Assembly: GCF_024171605.1 (NCBI RefSeq)
Contig: NZ_JALKAA010000001.1
Location: forward strand, 1,116,001 to 1,180,000
Reading direction: 5' to 3'
DNA: 64,000 nucleotides
Source: Pontibacter sp. HSC-36F09
Lineage (GTDB): Bacteria > Bacteroidota > Bacteroidia > Cytophagales > Hymenobacteraceae
The notes under the pieces: model-generated
The model's database searches: none
What the model was told of the DNA's origin: nothing
Seen by the model: the letters and a program-made list of their open reading frames with translations, nothing else
Shown here: in pieces, positions 44,192 through 52,313 of the stretch
Layout: every line of letters starts with the position of its first letter
Numbering within the stretch: position 1 is the stretch's first letter
Position numbers and translations under genes: made by a program

Positions 44192-44500
44192 ATGTACGCA
44201 ATTGTAGAAATCGCAGGTCAACAGACCAAAGTAGAGAGCGGTAAGTTCATCTACGCTAACAAGCTTTCCGGCAATGATGGTGACGCCGTTGAGTTCGCCA
44301 ATGTTCTTCTTACTGATGATAATGGCACTATTACTTTAGGTGCTCCTTTCGTTAGCGGTGTTAAAGTGGTTGGTAAAATCCTTGGCAACGTGAAAGGCGA
44401 CAAAGTGATCGTTTTCAAAAAGAAGAGAAGAAAAGGCTATCGTAAGAAAAATGGTCACCGCCAACACTATACGAAAGTCCTGATCGAGAGCATTGGATAA
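44192..44500 (+). CDS. rplU: 50S ribosomal protein L21
   Basis: The 102-residue product starts MYAIVEIAGQQTKVESGKFIYANKL and carries the L21 C-terminal RNA-binding pattern FKKKRRKGYRKKNGHRQHYTKVLI. It binds 23S rRNA in the large subunit. The ATG at 44192 is chosen over a TTG three codons earlier. rpmA follows 71 bases on, the usual L21-L27 pair. Confidence 0.97.
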   Translation: MYAIVEIAGQQTKVESGKFIYANKLSGNDGDAVEFANVLLTDDNGTITLGAPFVSGVKVVGKILGNVKGDKVIVFKKKRRKGYRKKNGHRQHYTKVLIESIG

Positions 44501-44571
44501 GCAGTAAGAGGAAATTAATCGTAAAATCTTTCAGGCATGGTTCGTCCGCCTGAACTAAATAGTAAAAGAAA

Positions 44572-44841
44572 ATGGCACACAAAAAAGGAGCTGGTAGTTC
44601 TAATAACGGCCGCGAGTCTCACTCAAAACGACTTGGTGTTAAGATTTACGGTGGTCAGGACATCATCGCTGGCAACATCATTGTAAGACAAAGAGGCACT
44701 GCACACCACCCAGGTAACAACGTGGGTATGGGCAAAGACCACACACTGTTCGCTATGACTGACGGTGTAGTTCAATTCAAAAAAGGCGTTAAGAACCGTT
44801 CATACGTTTCTGTAATTCCTAAGGTAGAAGCAGAAGCGTAA
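44572..44841 (+). CDS. rpmA: 50S ribosomal protein L27
   Basis: The 89-residue product starts [24 protein letters not shown], the standard L27 N-terminus that reaches the peptidyl transferase centre, and continues [26 protein letters not shown]. There is no N-terminal extension that would need cleavage as in Firmicutes. It shares the rplU promoter and ends at a strong terminator. Confidence 0.97.
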   Translation: MAHKKGAGSSNNGRESHSKRLGVKIYGGQDIIAGNIIVRQRGTAHHPGNNVGMGKDHTLFAMTDGVVQFKKGVKNRSYVSVIPKVEAEA

Positions 44842-44879
44842 GCTTTACGGCCTATGCCGCCACTTTAGAGTGGCAAAAC

Positions 44880-44909
44880 AAAAAAGGGATGCCATCGCAT
44901 CCCTTTTTT
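44880..44909. terminator. Bidirectional terminator after rpmA
   Basis: AAAAAAGGGATGC (44880-44892) pairs with GCATCCCTTTTTT (44897-44909) around CATC. It serves rpmA and the convergent minus-strand gene at 44915. Confidence 0.88.
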
Positions 44910-44914
44910 GTTTT

Positions 44915-45562
44915 CTAGGCTTTTTGCTTCGGGGCAGGTATGGCTTCAGGTATAGCCGGGGAGACTTTCTCCTCCTTTCCTGCCCGGCCACCCTTCCAGT
45001 AGGTATAGAGCCCGACCGCTATACCTGTCACGCAAAGTACATAAGCGGCGGTCAGGTTTTGGAAGGAAAGCGGGACGCTGCCCAGCACCAAACCAAGGCC
45101 GGCCAGCCAAAGCAATCCATAGCGCACGGGCGCGTGCCCGGACGGTGCGTAATTCGTCCGGAACCCGAGCAGGTGCAGGAGTTTGGGAGCCTCCGCTGCC
45201 AGCAGCACCAGGTTTAGCAGCAGGAAGAAGGCAAGCACATAGGGCGTGCCTTTCCAGTTCTGCGATACGGTAACCAGCAGGATGTTCAGCAGCATGGGAA
45301 GCAGGGCAATAGCCCCCAGCGTTCGGTAGCGGAGCGTCAGCAGCATAAATCCAACCACGATCTGGGAGTAGGCGATGAAGCGGGCGAAGAGCCCCAGGCC
45401 GAACTCCGCCAGTTTCTCCTCCAGCCAGACCGGCCCGATCAGGCCCGGGAACCGGTGCTCGTAGAAGACCTTCGCCATACCTGCCGTGAAGAAGATAAGC
45501 CCCAGGAAAATGCTGATGCCGTTGAGCGTGAATGTTCTGTAGTTCATGTTTATACCTGCCAT
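44915..45562 (-). CDS. DoxX/MauE-like membrane protein
   Basis: The 215-residue product has about six membrane spans. The first reads ISIFLGLIFFTAGMAKVFYEHRFPG, typical of DoxX-like proteins (a small integral-membrane domain with a Gly-x-x-Lys turn after span 1). The pattern continues with FIAYSQIVVGFMLLTLRYRTLGAIALLP. Function in the family is mostly unknown, with redox or respiratory links suggested. ATG codons at 45562 and 45547 are both possible. The tail after span 6 is Lys/Pro-rich. Five or more AGGTATA copies fall in or beside it. Confidence 0.75.
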   Translation of the reverse strand: MAGINMNYRTFTLNGISIFLGLIFFTAGMAKVFYEHRFPGLIGPVWLEEKLAEFGLGLFARFIAYSQIVVGFMLLTLRYRTLGAIALLPMLLNILLVTVSQNWKGTPYVLAFFLLLNLVLLAAEAPKLLHLLGFRTNYAPSGHAPVRYGLLWLAGLGLVLGSVPLSFQNLTAAYVLCVTGIAVGLYTYWKGGRAGKEEKVSPAIPEAIPAPKQKA

Positions 45563-45791
45563 GACGTTCTAAGCTATTAAGGTATAGCCTTTTATAAAAT
45601 CATCACGAAGAATTATACCAACCGGATAATTATCTAGACGATCGCGCTATACCTAAATTAGAAGTAATGCGGCCTCCCGGAGCAAATCACTAAAGACCAA
45701 AGTTTTATTCAGAAAAGGGCAACATACCTAAACTACCTCCGTATACCTAAACAGAAAGAGTTATAGAGTGAAAACAATTAAACTCTTTTAG

Positions 45792-45826
45792 GAAAGGGAT
45801 ACTTATGGTATCCCTTTCTGTTTTTA
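45792..45826 (+). terminator. Orphan terminator upstream of the metH riboswitch
   Basis: GAAAGGGATAC (45792-45802) pairs with GTATCCCTTTC (45808-45818) around TTATG, followed by TGTTTTT. The nearest upstream plus-strand gene, rpmA, already has its own terminator, so this one may end a small RNA. Confidence 0.8.
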
Positions 45827-45923
45827 TACCTTTTTTCCGCACTCCTTCGCCCCGTTTACACACTCCTTCCCACTATCTTCCTATTCTTTGGCAACAAAAA
45901 TTCGCCTTTTGCGGATAAGTATG

Positions 45924-45931
45924 TATCTTTA
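45924..45931 (+). promoter_or_regulatory. -7 element of the metH-metF transcript
   Basis: TATCTTTA is one base off TAnnTTTG and lies just before the first stem of the riboswitch. The expected start site (near 45936) coincides with the start of P1. Confidence 0.5.
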
Positions 45932-45934
45932 CAG

Positions 45935-46047
45935 CTTCTTATCAAGAAAGACCGAGGGATAGGGCCCTATGACGTCTTAGCAACCTTGTACCAGCCTGGT
46001 GCTAATTCCCTTCTCAGCCATACCTTGGCTGGGAAAAGATAAGAGAG
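45935..46047 (+). promoter_or_regulatory. SAM-I (S-box) riboswitch
   Basis: The leader matches the S-box aptamer in order: CTTATCAAGAAAG at the start of P1 and P2, the GAGGGATAGGGCCCTATGA core, GCAACC, the P3 arm ACCAGCCTGGTGCTAATTCC, the P4 arm CTCAGCCA/TGGCTGGG and the closing AGATAAGAG of P1 (46037-46045). It should bind S-adenosylmethionine and lower expression of metH (and probably metF) when SAM is plentiful. TTCTTGATAAG at 46069-46079 is an exact 11-base complement of the 5' P1 strand (45938-45948), giving a plausible alternative pairing. Confidence 0.92.
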
Positions 46048-46116
46048 TATACCTGCCTTTGGGTGTCCTTCTTGATAAGCGCATTTGTAGACTTAACCAA
46101 GAGGGGGAACACCAAC

Positions 46117-49100
46117 ATGACTAAATCACATCTGATCTATACCTTGCTGCAGGAGCGCGTACTCGTGCTCGACGGCGCCATGGGCACCATGATCCAGCGT
46201 TACCAGCTCTCCGAAGCCGATTTCCGGGGCGAGCGTTTTAAGGATCATCCGTCTGACCTGAAGGGCAACAACGACCTACTCTCCATCACACGTCCGGATA
46301 TTATTAGGGCTATTCATACCGAGTACCTCGAGGCCGGTGCCGATATTATCGAGACCAATACCTTCAGTGGTACCAGCATCGCGATGGCCGATTACGGATT
46401 GGAGCATGTGGTGTACGAGATGAACTACGAGTCGGCAAAGATAGCCCGCGAGGCGGCCAATGAGGTGGAAACCAAAGATCCGGCGCACAAGCGCTTCGTG
46501 GCAGGCGCCATCGGCCCGACTAACCGCACGGCCTCCCTTTCCCCGGATGTCAACAACCCCGGTTTCCGCGCCATCACCTTCGACCAGTTGGTAGAAGCTT
46601 ACTACGAGCAAGTACGCGGACTAGTGGACGGCGGTGCTGATTTACTGTTGGTAGAAACCGTATTTGACACCCTGAATTGCAAAGCGGCACTTTTCGCTAT
46701 ACAAGAGCACGTAAATAACGGCGGCAAAGAACTCCCCATCATGGTATCCGGCACTATTACCGATGCTAGCGGTCGTACCTTGTCCGGGCAAACAGTAGAA
46801 GCTTTCTGGAACTCAATCTCGCATGCGCCGATCCTGAGCGTGGGCTTTAACTGTGCGCTCGGTGCTCGTCAGCTCAAAACACACATTCAGGAGCTGTCGC
46901 GTATTTCGGACTGTTTTATTAGCGCTTATCCGAATGCCGGTCTGCCCAACGCCTTTGGCGGTTATGATGAAACGGCCCAGCAGATGGGCGCTATCGTGGA
47001 AGAGTACCTGAAAGAAGGGCTGGTGAACGTACTCGGTGGTTGTTGTGGCACGACGCCAATCCACACCAAAGTAATTGCAGACCTGGTGCGCAGGTATAAG
47101 CCGCACGTTCCCACTCCCGTAGCCCCGCTCCCCCGCTACAGCGGTCTCGAGCCTCTCACGATCACTTCTGATACCCTTTTCGTGAATGTCGGCGAACGCA
47201 CAAACGTGACCGGCTCCAAGAAATTCTCCCGCCTCATCGTCGACGGTAAGTTCGAAGAAGCCCTCTCGGTGGCCCGTCAGCAGGTAGAAGGCGGTGCCCA
47301 GATCATCGATGTGAACATGGACGAAGGTATGCTCGATTCGGAGCAGGCCATGGCCGATTTTCTTAACCTGATCGCCTCCGAGCCTGACGTTGCTAAACTG
47401 CCGATCATGATCGATTCTTCTAAATGGAGTGTAATTGAGTCCGGCTTGAAACGCACGCAAGGCAAATCGATCGTCAACTCTATCTCTTTAAAAGAAGGCG
47501 AAGAAGAATTTATCAGACTCGGCCGCAAGGTGCGTCAGTACGGTGCCGCCGTGGTGGTCATGGCTTTTGACGAAACTGGCCAGGCCGATACGCTGGAACG
47601 TAGAAAAGAGATCTGCGGGCGCTCCTACCGCATCCTGGTTGATAAAGTGGGTTTCCCACCACAAGACATTATTTTCGACCCGAACATCCTGGCCATCGCC
47701 ACAGGTATAGAAGAGCACAACAACTACGCGGTAGATTACATTGAGGCAGTGAAGTGGATCAAGGCCAATCTGCCGCATGCGCAGGTGAGCGGTGGCGTGA
47801 GCAATTTATCCTTCTCTTTCAGGGGCAATGACGTGGTGCGGGAGGCGATGCATACCGTGTTCCTGTACCACGCCGTGCAGGCAGGTATGGACATGGGCAT
47901 CGTGAACGCAGGTATGCTGGGTGTATATAGCGAAATTCCGACTGAACTGCGTGACCTGATCGAGGACGTGATCTTCAACCGCCACCCGGACGCTACCGAA
48001 AAGCTGGTTACTTACGCTGAAACCATCAAAGGCAAAGGCAAAACAGCCATCGCTGCTGATAATTCCTGGCGCGAGGCACCGGTGGAGGAGCGCCTGAAGC
48101 ATGCGCTGGTAAAAGGTATAGTAGATTTTATCGACGAAGACACCGAAGAGGCGCGGCAGCAGGCAGCTAAAACTCTGGATGTGATCGAAGGGCCGTTAAT
48201 GGCAGGTATGTCGGTGGTAGGTGATCTGTTCGGTGCCGGCAAAATGTTCCTGCCGCAGGTGGTGAAGAGTGCGCGCGTGATGAAAAAGTCCGTGGCATAC
48301 CTGCTGCCTTTTATGGAGAAGGAAAAGCTGGCCTCCGATACCTCCAAGTCAACGGCGGGCACGATCCTGATGGCGACGGTGAAAGGCGACGTGCACGACA
48401 TCGGCAAAAACATTGTGGGTGTGGTGCTGGCCTGTAACAACTACGAAGTAATAGACCTGGGCGTGATGGTGCGGCTGGACAAGATTCTGGCCGAGGCTGA
48501 AGCACATCAGGTAGATATTATCGGTCTGAGCGGCTTGATTACCCCTTCGCTGGATGAGATGGTATACGTGGCGCAGGAGATGGAGCGTCGCGGCCTGAAA
48601 ATTCCGCTCCTGATCGGCGGCGCCACTACTTCCCGGGTACATACAGCCGTGAAGATCGCACCGCAGTACAGTGGTCCGGTGATACACGTGCACGATGCCT
48701 CGCGTAGCGTAACGGTGGTAAGCAGCCTGCTTGGCAGCGAGCGCGACAGCTATATTGCAGAGATCAGAGCCGAGTACGAAAAGCTGCGCGCAGACCACCT
48801 GAACCGCACCAAAGACCGTGCTTTTGCAACCATAGAAGAGGCGCGTGCCAATAAGTATCAGGTGAACTGGGCTGAAACGGAGGTGACCAAGCCAGGCTTC
48901 ATCGGCAACAAAGTATACACCAACTACCCATTGGCTGAAATTGTGCCTTACATCGACTGGACGCCTTTTTTCCATACCTGGGAGCTCAAGCGGCAGTACC
49001 CGAAAATTCTGAACGATCCGGAACTGGGAGTGGAAGCTACCAAACTATTTGCCGACGCACAGGCCATGCTGCAGGAGATTGTGGACAAGCAATTGCTCGA

Positions 49101-49824
49101 AGCGCGCGCTGTAGTGGGTTTCTATCCCGCCAACGTATACACCGATGATACAATTGAGGTATACACCGACAATTCACGTGAAAACGTGCTGACCGAGTTC
49201 CATACCTTGCGGCAGCAGGGCAAGAAAGGAGCTAATGTGCCAAACCTTGCCTTCTCCGATTTTCTGGCTCCGAAAGAAACAGGTATAGCCGACTACATCG
49301 GCGGCTTTGTGGTGTCGGCAGGTTTTGGCATCGAGAAACTGTTGGAGCAGTACGAAGCCGAGCATGACGATTATCGCAGCATCATGGTGAAAGCGCTGGC
49401 GGATAGACTAGCCGAAGCCTTTGCTGAGCTGATGCACCTGAAAGTGCGAAAGGAACTGTGGGGCTACGCACCGGACGAGCAGCTGGATAACGAGGGCCTG
49501 ATCAAGGAGCAATACAAAGGTATACGCCCGGCTCCTGGCTACCCCGGCTGTCCAGATCACACCGAAAAGATCACGCTTTTTAACCTCCTAAATGCAGAAG
49601 AAGCCGGTGTTATCCTGACCGAGAACCTGGCCATGCATCCGGCATCCTCGGTAAGTGGCCTGTACTTCTCTCACCCGGACTCCCGCTACTTCGGCCTCGG
49701 TAAAATAGGCGAAGACCAGGTAGCAGACGTTGCGCAGCGCAAAGGTATGGCTAAAGAGGAACTGGAGCGATGGTTGTCGCCGAACCTGAACTATGAGCCG
49801 AAGCCGGTAGCGCAGCAGGTATAG
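46117..49824 (+). CDS. metH: Methionine synthase, cobalamin-dependent
   Basis: MetH transfers a methyl group from methyltetrahydrofolate to homocysteine through cobalamin. The 1235-residue product has all four modules. The homocysteine domain has its zinc cysteines in [11 protein letters not shown] (about residue 307) and an earlier Cys in [10 protein letters not shown]. The pterin domain includes [13 protein letters not shown]. The B12 domain has [14 protein letters not shown] (His at about residue 759) and [11 protein letters not shown]. The C-terminal activation domain binds SAM ([12 protein letters not shown]). The ATG at 46117 gives the proper N-terminus ([27 protein letters not shown]). 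Control is by the SAM riboswitch; metF follows 46 bases on. Confidence 0.97.
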   Translation: MTKSHLIYTLLQERVLVLDGAMGTMIQRYQLSEADFRGERFKDHPSDLKGNNDLLSITRPDIIRAIHTEYLEAGADIIETNTFSGTSIAMADYGLEHVVYEMNYESAKIAREAANEVETKDPAHKRFVAGAIGPTNRTASLSPDVNNPGFRAITFDQLVEAYYEQVRGLVDGGADLLLVETVFDTLNCKAALFAIQEHVNNGGKELPIMVSGTITDASGRTLSGQTVEAFWNSISHAPILSVGFNCALGARQLKTHIQELSRISDCFISAYPNAGLPNAFGGYDETAQQMGAIVEEYLKEGLVNVLGGCCGTTPIHTKVIADLVRRYKPHVPTPVAPLPRYSGLEPLTITSDTLFVNVGERTNVTGSKKFSRLIVDGKFEEALSVARQQVEGGAQIIDVNMDEGMLDSEQAMADFLNLIASEPDVAKLPIMIDSSKWSVIESGLKRTQGKSIVNSISLKEGEEEFIRLGRKVRQYGAAVVVMAFDETGQADTLERRKEICGRSYRILVDKVGFPPQDIIFDPNILAIATGIEEHNNYAVDYIEAVKWIKANLPHAQVSGGVSNLSFSFRGNDVVREAMHTVFLYHAVQAGMDMGIVNAGMLGVYSEIPTELRDLIEDVIFNRHPDATEKLVTYAETIKGKGKTAIAADNSWREAPVEERLKHALVKGIVDFIDEDTEEARQQAAKTLDVIEGPLMAGMSVVGDLFGAGKMFLPQVVKSARVMKKSVAYLLPFMEKEKLASDTSKSTAGTILMATVKGDVHDIGKNIVGVVLACNNYEVIDLGVMVRLDKILAEAEAHQVDIIGLSGLITPSLDEMVYVAQEMERRGLKIPLLIGGATTSRVHTAVKIAPQYSGPVIHVHDASRSVTVVSSLLGSERDSYIAEIRAEYEKLRADHLNRTKDRAFATIEEARANKYQVNWAETEVTKPGFIGNKVYTNYPLAEIVPYIDWTPFFHTWELKRQYPKILNDPELGVEATKLFADAQAMLQEIVDKQLLEARAVVGFYPANVYTDDTIEVYTDNSRENVLTEFHTLRQQGKKGANVPNLAFSDFLAPKETGIADYIGGFVVSAGFGIEKLLEQYEAEHDDYRSIMVKALADRLAEAFAELMHLKVRKELWGYAPDEQLDNEGLIKEQYKGIRPAPGYPGCPDHTEKITLFNLLNAEEAGVILTENLAMHPASSVSGLYFSHPDSRYFGLGKIGEDQVADVAQRKGMAKEELERWLSPNLNYEPKPVAQQV

Positions 49825-49870
49825 CAAACCAACTATTCAACAATACAGCAATTTAACAATTCAGATAAAA
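49825..49870. repeat. Single low-complexity repeat arm between metH and metF
   Basis: The 46-base spacer is made of CAACTATTCAACAATACAGC then AATTTAACAATTC, the same AACAATT/CAACTATT words found in the right arms of the larger intergenic elements. No matching left arm is present. Confidence 0.45.
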
Positions 49871-50827
49871 TTGAAAGTAACCGAGCACTTCCGGAACGCC
49901 AATGGCAAGACCTTGTTCACCTTCGAGATCCTGCCGCCGCTCAAAGGCGAGAACATGAAAACCCTGTTCAGCCACATCGATCCGCTGATGGAATTCAAGC
50001 CGCCTTTCATCGACGTGACCTACCACCGCGAAGAGTATATCTACAAATCACGGGAAAACGGTTTGCTGGAGAAGCGCAGCACGCGCAAGCGTCCGGGTAC
50101 GGTGGGCATCTGTGCGGCCATCCAGAACCACTACAAGGTAGACACAGTGCCGCACCTAATCTGCGGCGGCTTCAGCAAAGAGGAAACTGAAAATGCCCTG
50201 ATTGACCTGCATTTCCTGGGTATAGACAATGTGCTGGTATTGCGCGGTGATTGCGTGAAGAGCGAGCAGCGCTTCGTGCCGGAGCCCGACGGCCATACCT
50301 ATGCAACAGAGCTTATCGGTCAGGTCGTGAATATGAACAAGGGCTGTTACCTGGACGAGGAGCAGGTATACCACAACGGTACCGACTTTTGCATTGGCGT
50401 AGCCGGCTATCCGGAGAAGCACTTCGAAGCACCCAACCTGACCTCTGACCTCCGCTGGCTGAAAAAGAAGATAGAAATGGGTGCAGAGTACATCGTCACG
50501 CAGATGTTTTTCGATAACCAGAAATATTTTGATTTCGTGAATCGCTGCCGCGCCGAAGGTATAAATGTGCCGATCATTCCGGGCCTGAAACCGATGACCA
50601 CCAAAACGCAGCTCACCCTGTTGCCCAGCTTGTTTCATGTCGAAATTCCGTGCGCGCTGGCCGATGCCATCGAGTCTTGTACCGATAACAAAGCGGCCGC
50701 ACAGGTAGGTGTGGAGTGGGCGATACAGCAGTCCAAAGAGCTGATGGAGTTTGGTGTACCTTGCCTGCATTTCTACTCCATGGGCAAGTCGGAATCGGTG
50801 CGGAAAGTGGCAGAGCAGCTGTTTTAA
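49871..50827 (+). CDS. metF: Methylenetetrahydrofolate reductase
   Basis: MetF reduces methylene-THF to methyl-THF, the methyl donor for MetH. The 318-residue product has the family start KVTEHFRNANGKTLFTFEILPP and the FAD/folate region ITYHREEY-like VTYHREEYIY, VLRGDC, IGVAGYPEKHFEAPN and QMFFDNQKYFDFV. The start codon is TTG (49871), because the family N-terminus begins there and no ATG precedes it in frame. It is co-transcribed with metH and so also under the SAM riboswitch. glyA earlier in the window supplies its substrate. Confidence 0.95.
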   Translation: MKVTEHFRNANGKTLFTFEILPPLKGENMKTLFSHIDPLMEFKPPFIDVTYHREEYIYKSRENGLLEKRSTRKRPGTVGICAAIQNHYKVDTVPHLICGGFSKEETENALIDLHFLGIDNVLVLRGDCVKSEQRFVPEPDGHTYATELIGQVVNMNKGCYLDEEQVYHNGTDFCIGVAGYPEKHFEAPNLTSDLRWLKKKIEMGAEYIVTQMFFDNQKYFDFVNRCRAEGINVPIIPGLKPMTTKTQLTLLPSLFHVEIPCALADAIESCTDNKAAAQVGVEWAIQQSKELMEFGVPCLHFYSMGKSESVRKVAEQLF

Positions 50828-50856
50828 AGAAACCTCAACTAACTAAACCTAACCTT

Positions 50857-50890
50857 AAGGCTGGGGCCATTGGCTCCGGCTTTTCTTTTT
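50857..50890 (+). terminator. metH-metF terminator
   Basis: AAGGCTGGGGCC (50857-50868) pairs with GGCTCCGGCTTT (50872-50883, three G-U) around ATT, followed by TCTTTTT. Confidence 0.85.
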
Positions 50891-50925
50891 CCGGGAGTTG
50901 CTATACCTGCCGCATGACCTCACGA

Positions 50926-50948
50926 CGTCTTCAGACCCGCGAGCGTCT
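50926..50948. repeat. GC-rich interspersed palindromic repeat, copy 2 (short)
   Basis: GACCTCACGACGTCTTCAGA is followed by CCCGCGAGCGTCT. The 13-base CCCGCGAGCGTCT (50936-50948) is identical to 38100-38112, and the upstream part aligns with GACCTCGCGGTGTCC of copy 1. It lies in the gap between metF and the cyclase gene. Confidence 0.6.
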
Positions 50949-51032
50949 AACAGATCGGCCTTCGATAAATTGGTATAGCTGCGGCCATTGATTTAGACAC
51001 TAGCGGGAGCTGCGCACACCGGGAGGTCTGGC

Positions 51033-51050
51033 AAGGTATAGCTATACCTT
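51033..51050. repeat. Perfect 18-bp palindrome of two AGGTATAG motifs
   Basis: AAGGTATAGCTATACCTT reads the same on both strands. It touches the stop codon of the cyclase gene (51049) and may act as a transcript-end hairpin as well as two motif copies head to head. Confidence 0.88.
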
Positions 51051-51819
51051 ATAAAGCCGCGAAAACAGGGGTTAGCTTATAAAGTACCGGCTTGCTCGGG
51101 CTGGCATCGAGTTGCAGACTAGCGATCTGGATGTTGAGCAGGTATAGCCCATCTTCTACCTGGTCCGGTACATAGATCAGTTCGGTGATGGTGGCGCCGC
51201 AGCGGGTGTTTTTGGGGTATTGCCAGAAAGCGTGGTGGCAGAGCAGTTTGCCTTCGTCCAGCTCACGGTCTACGGAGGGCAGGTCGAGTAGCAGGTGCTG
51301 TATACCTTTCTCAGCCAGATACTGCCCAATGGTATGCTCCAGGTAGGGCGGGTTGGTGCCGGAATAGTGGCGGGTGAGTTTCTCGTCGGAGTTCGGCAGG
51401 GTGCGGATGATGAGCGCTTCGCATTTTATACCTTGCAGTCCGGCTTTTACATCCTCGAGTAGCACCACTTCGTCGCCGTTTTCCTGCTTTTGCGGAGTAA
51501 CCGTGATGAGCTGTGCTACAAACAAGAAGCGTTTCAGGCAGTTGTGGATGGTGGCGTGCTCGTCGGCCGAAATGTGGCCGTAGCATTCGGTGTGAGTGCC
51601 GTTGCCGTGCGGCGTCAGGTGGACGCGCTTGTAATTAGTGCTTCCTCCCTGGGCCACACTTCCGACAAAATCTCCTACCCGGATCACATCGAACTGAACC
51701 GGCTCTGCCCAGAAGCACTCAGGCTGCAACTGTTTATCGTGCAGCGGCATGGAGATGTCCAGCGGCTGTGTCGGGTCGAAGGTATAGGGTTGGTCGCGGT
51801 ATGTAATGGAGGCCTGCAT
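51049..51819 (-). CDS. Cyclase-family (kynurenine-formamidase-like) metal hydrolase
   Basis: The 256-residue product has the cyclase/KynB-like motif region PHGNGTHTECYGH (near residue 75), where the family usually reads HxGTHxD; here the last position is Glu. LLLDLPSVDRELDEGKLLCHHAFW follows as the second half of the metal site. Such enzymes hydrolyse amide or ester rings, but no kynurenine-pathway partner is nearby. The ATG at 51819 follows a GTG one codon earlier. The STAS-like gene upstream ends only 4 bases before it. Confidence 0.8.
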   Translation of the reverse strand: MQASITYRDQPYTFDPTQPLDISMPLHDKQLQPECFWAEPVQFDVIRVGDFVGSVAQGGSTNYKRVHLTPHGNGTHTECYGHISADEHATIHNCLKRFLFVAQLITVTPQKQENGDEVVLLEDVKAGLQGIKCEALIIRTLPNSDEKLTRHYSGTNPPYLEHTIGQYLAEKGIQHLLLDLPSVDRELDEGKLLCHHAFWQYPKNTRCGATITELIYVPDQVEDGLYLLNIQIASLQLDASPSKPVLYKLTPVFAAL

Positions 51820-51822
51820 CAC

Positions 51823-52242
51823 TTAACTCTCATAATCCCGCAGCCAGCGCAGGGCGTCAGCATCATTTGTAAAGTTCCTTGCTTCAAAGTCTACTCCCCC
51901 CAGTGCCTCTGCCCTTGTCATCACAGACTCAAATGAGAGCCTGTTAAACACATTTTCGGGCAGCACGCGGGCCAGTTTTTTCACGCCCTGTTCCGAAAGC
52001 GATTTGTAAAAGGTAGTAGACAGCCACTCTTTGGTATGGGGAAGCAGTTTGCCAATGACCAGTGCGTTCAGCAGCAGCTTGTCAGCCTTAGATTCCTCCA
52101 GTAGCTGGCCTAACTTTTCAGAAGTCTGGAGCATCTCGCTGTGCTCCACGGGGCGCAGCCAGGTGTTTGCCACTATACCGTGCTGGCGGTCTGCGGCGAT
52201 TCGGCTGATGTCGTTTTGATAAAGTGTTTCCAATAGCTGCAT
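51823..52242 (-). CDS. STAS/SpoIIAA-like protein
   Basis: The 139-residue cytoplasmic product (MQLLETLYQNDISRIAADRQHGIVANTWLRPVEHSEMLQ...) has the strand-helix order of SpoIIAA-like proteins: LLEESKADKLLLNALVIGKLLPHTKEWLSTTF, then ARVLPENVFNRLSFESVMTRAEAL and NDADALRWLRDYES at the end. It resembles the 37433-37867 product in length and layout. It shares a transcript with the cyclase gene. Function unknown. Confidence 0.65.
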   Translation of the reverse strand: MQLLETLYQNDISRIAADRQHGIVANTWLRPVEHSEMLQTSEKLGQLLEESKADKLLLNALVIGKLLPHTKEWLSTTFYKSLSEQGVKKLARVLPENVFNRLSFESVMTRAEALGGVDFEARNFTNDADALRWLRDYES

Positions 52243-52313
52243 GGTGGTGTAGCGCGAGGCTTTTTTCCGGCTGAAATCAAATCTACAAATAAATCTGATA
52301 TAATCAGCACGTG

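Larger units (their letters stand above)
45563..45934. other. Intergenic region upstream of the SAM riboswitch
   Basis: No full gene is seen. It has several TATACCT/AGGTATA copies (for example 45551, 45581, 45650, 45742), a hairpin AAAGAGTT/AACTCTTT (45755-45762 with 45781-45788), a seven-codon frame (GTG at 45769 to TAG) and a terminator at 45792-45826 that has no obvious gene. Confidence 0.45.

Noticed and set aside
46813-47460. Long minus-strand frame opposite metH
   Set aside because: It is a shadow frame in GC-rich coding DNA; metH motifs are intact on the plus strand.
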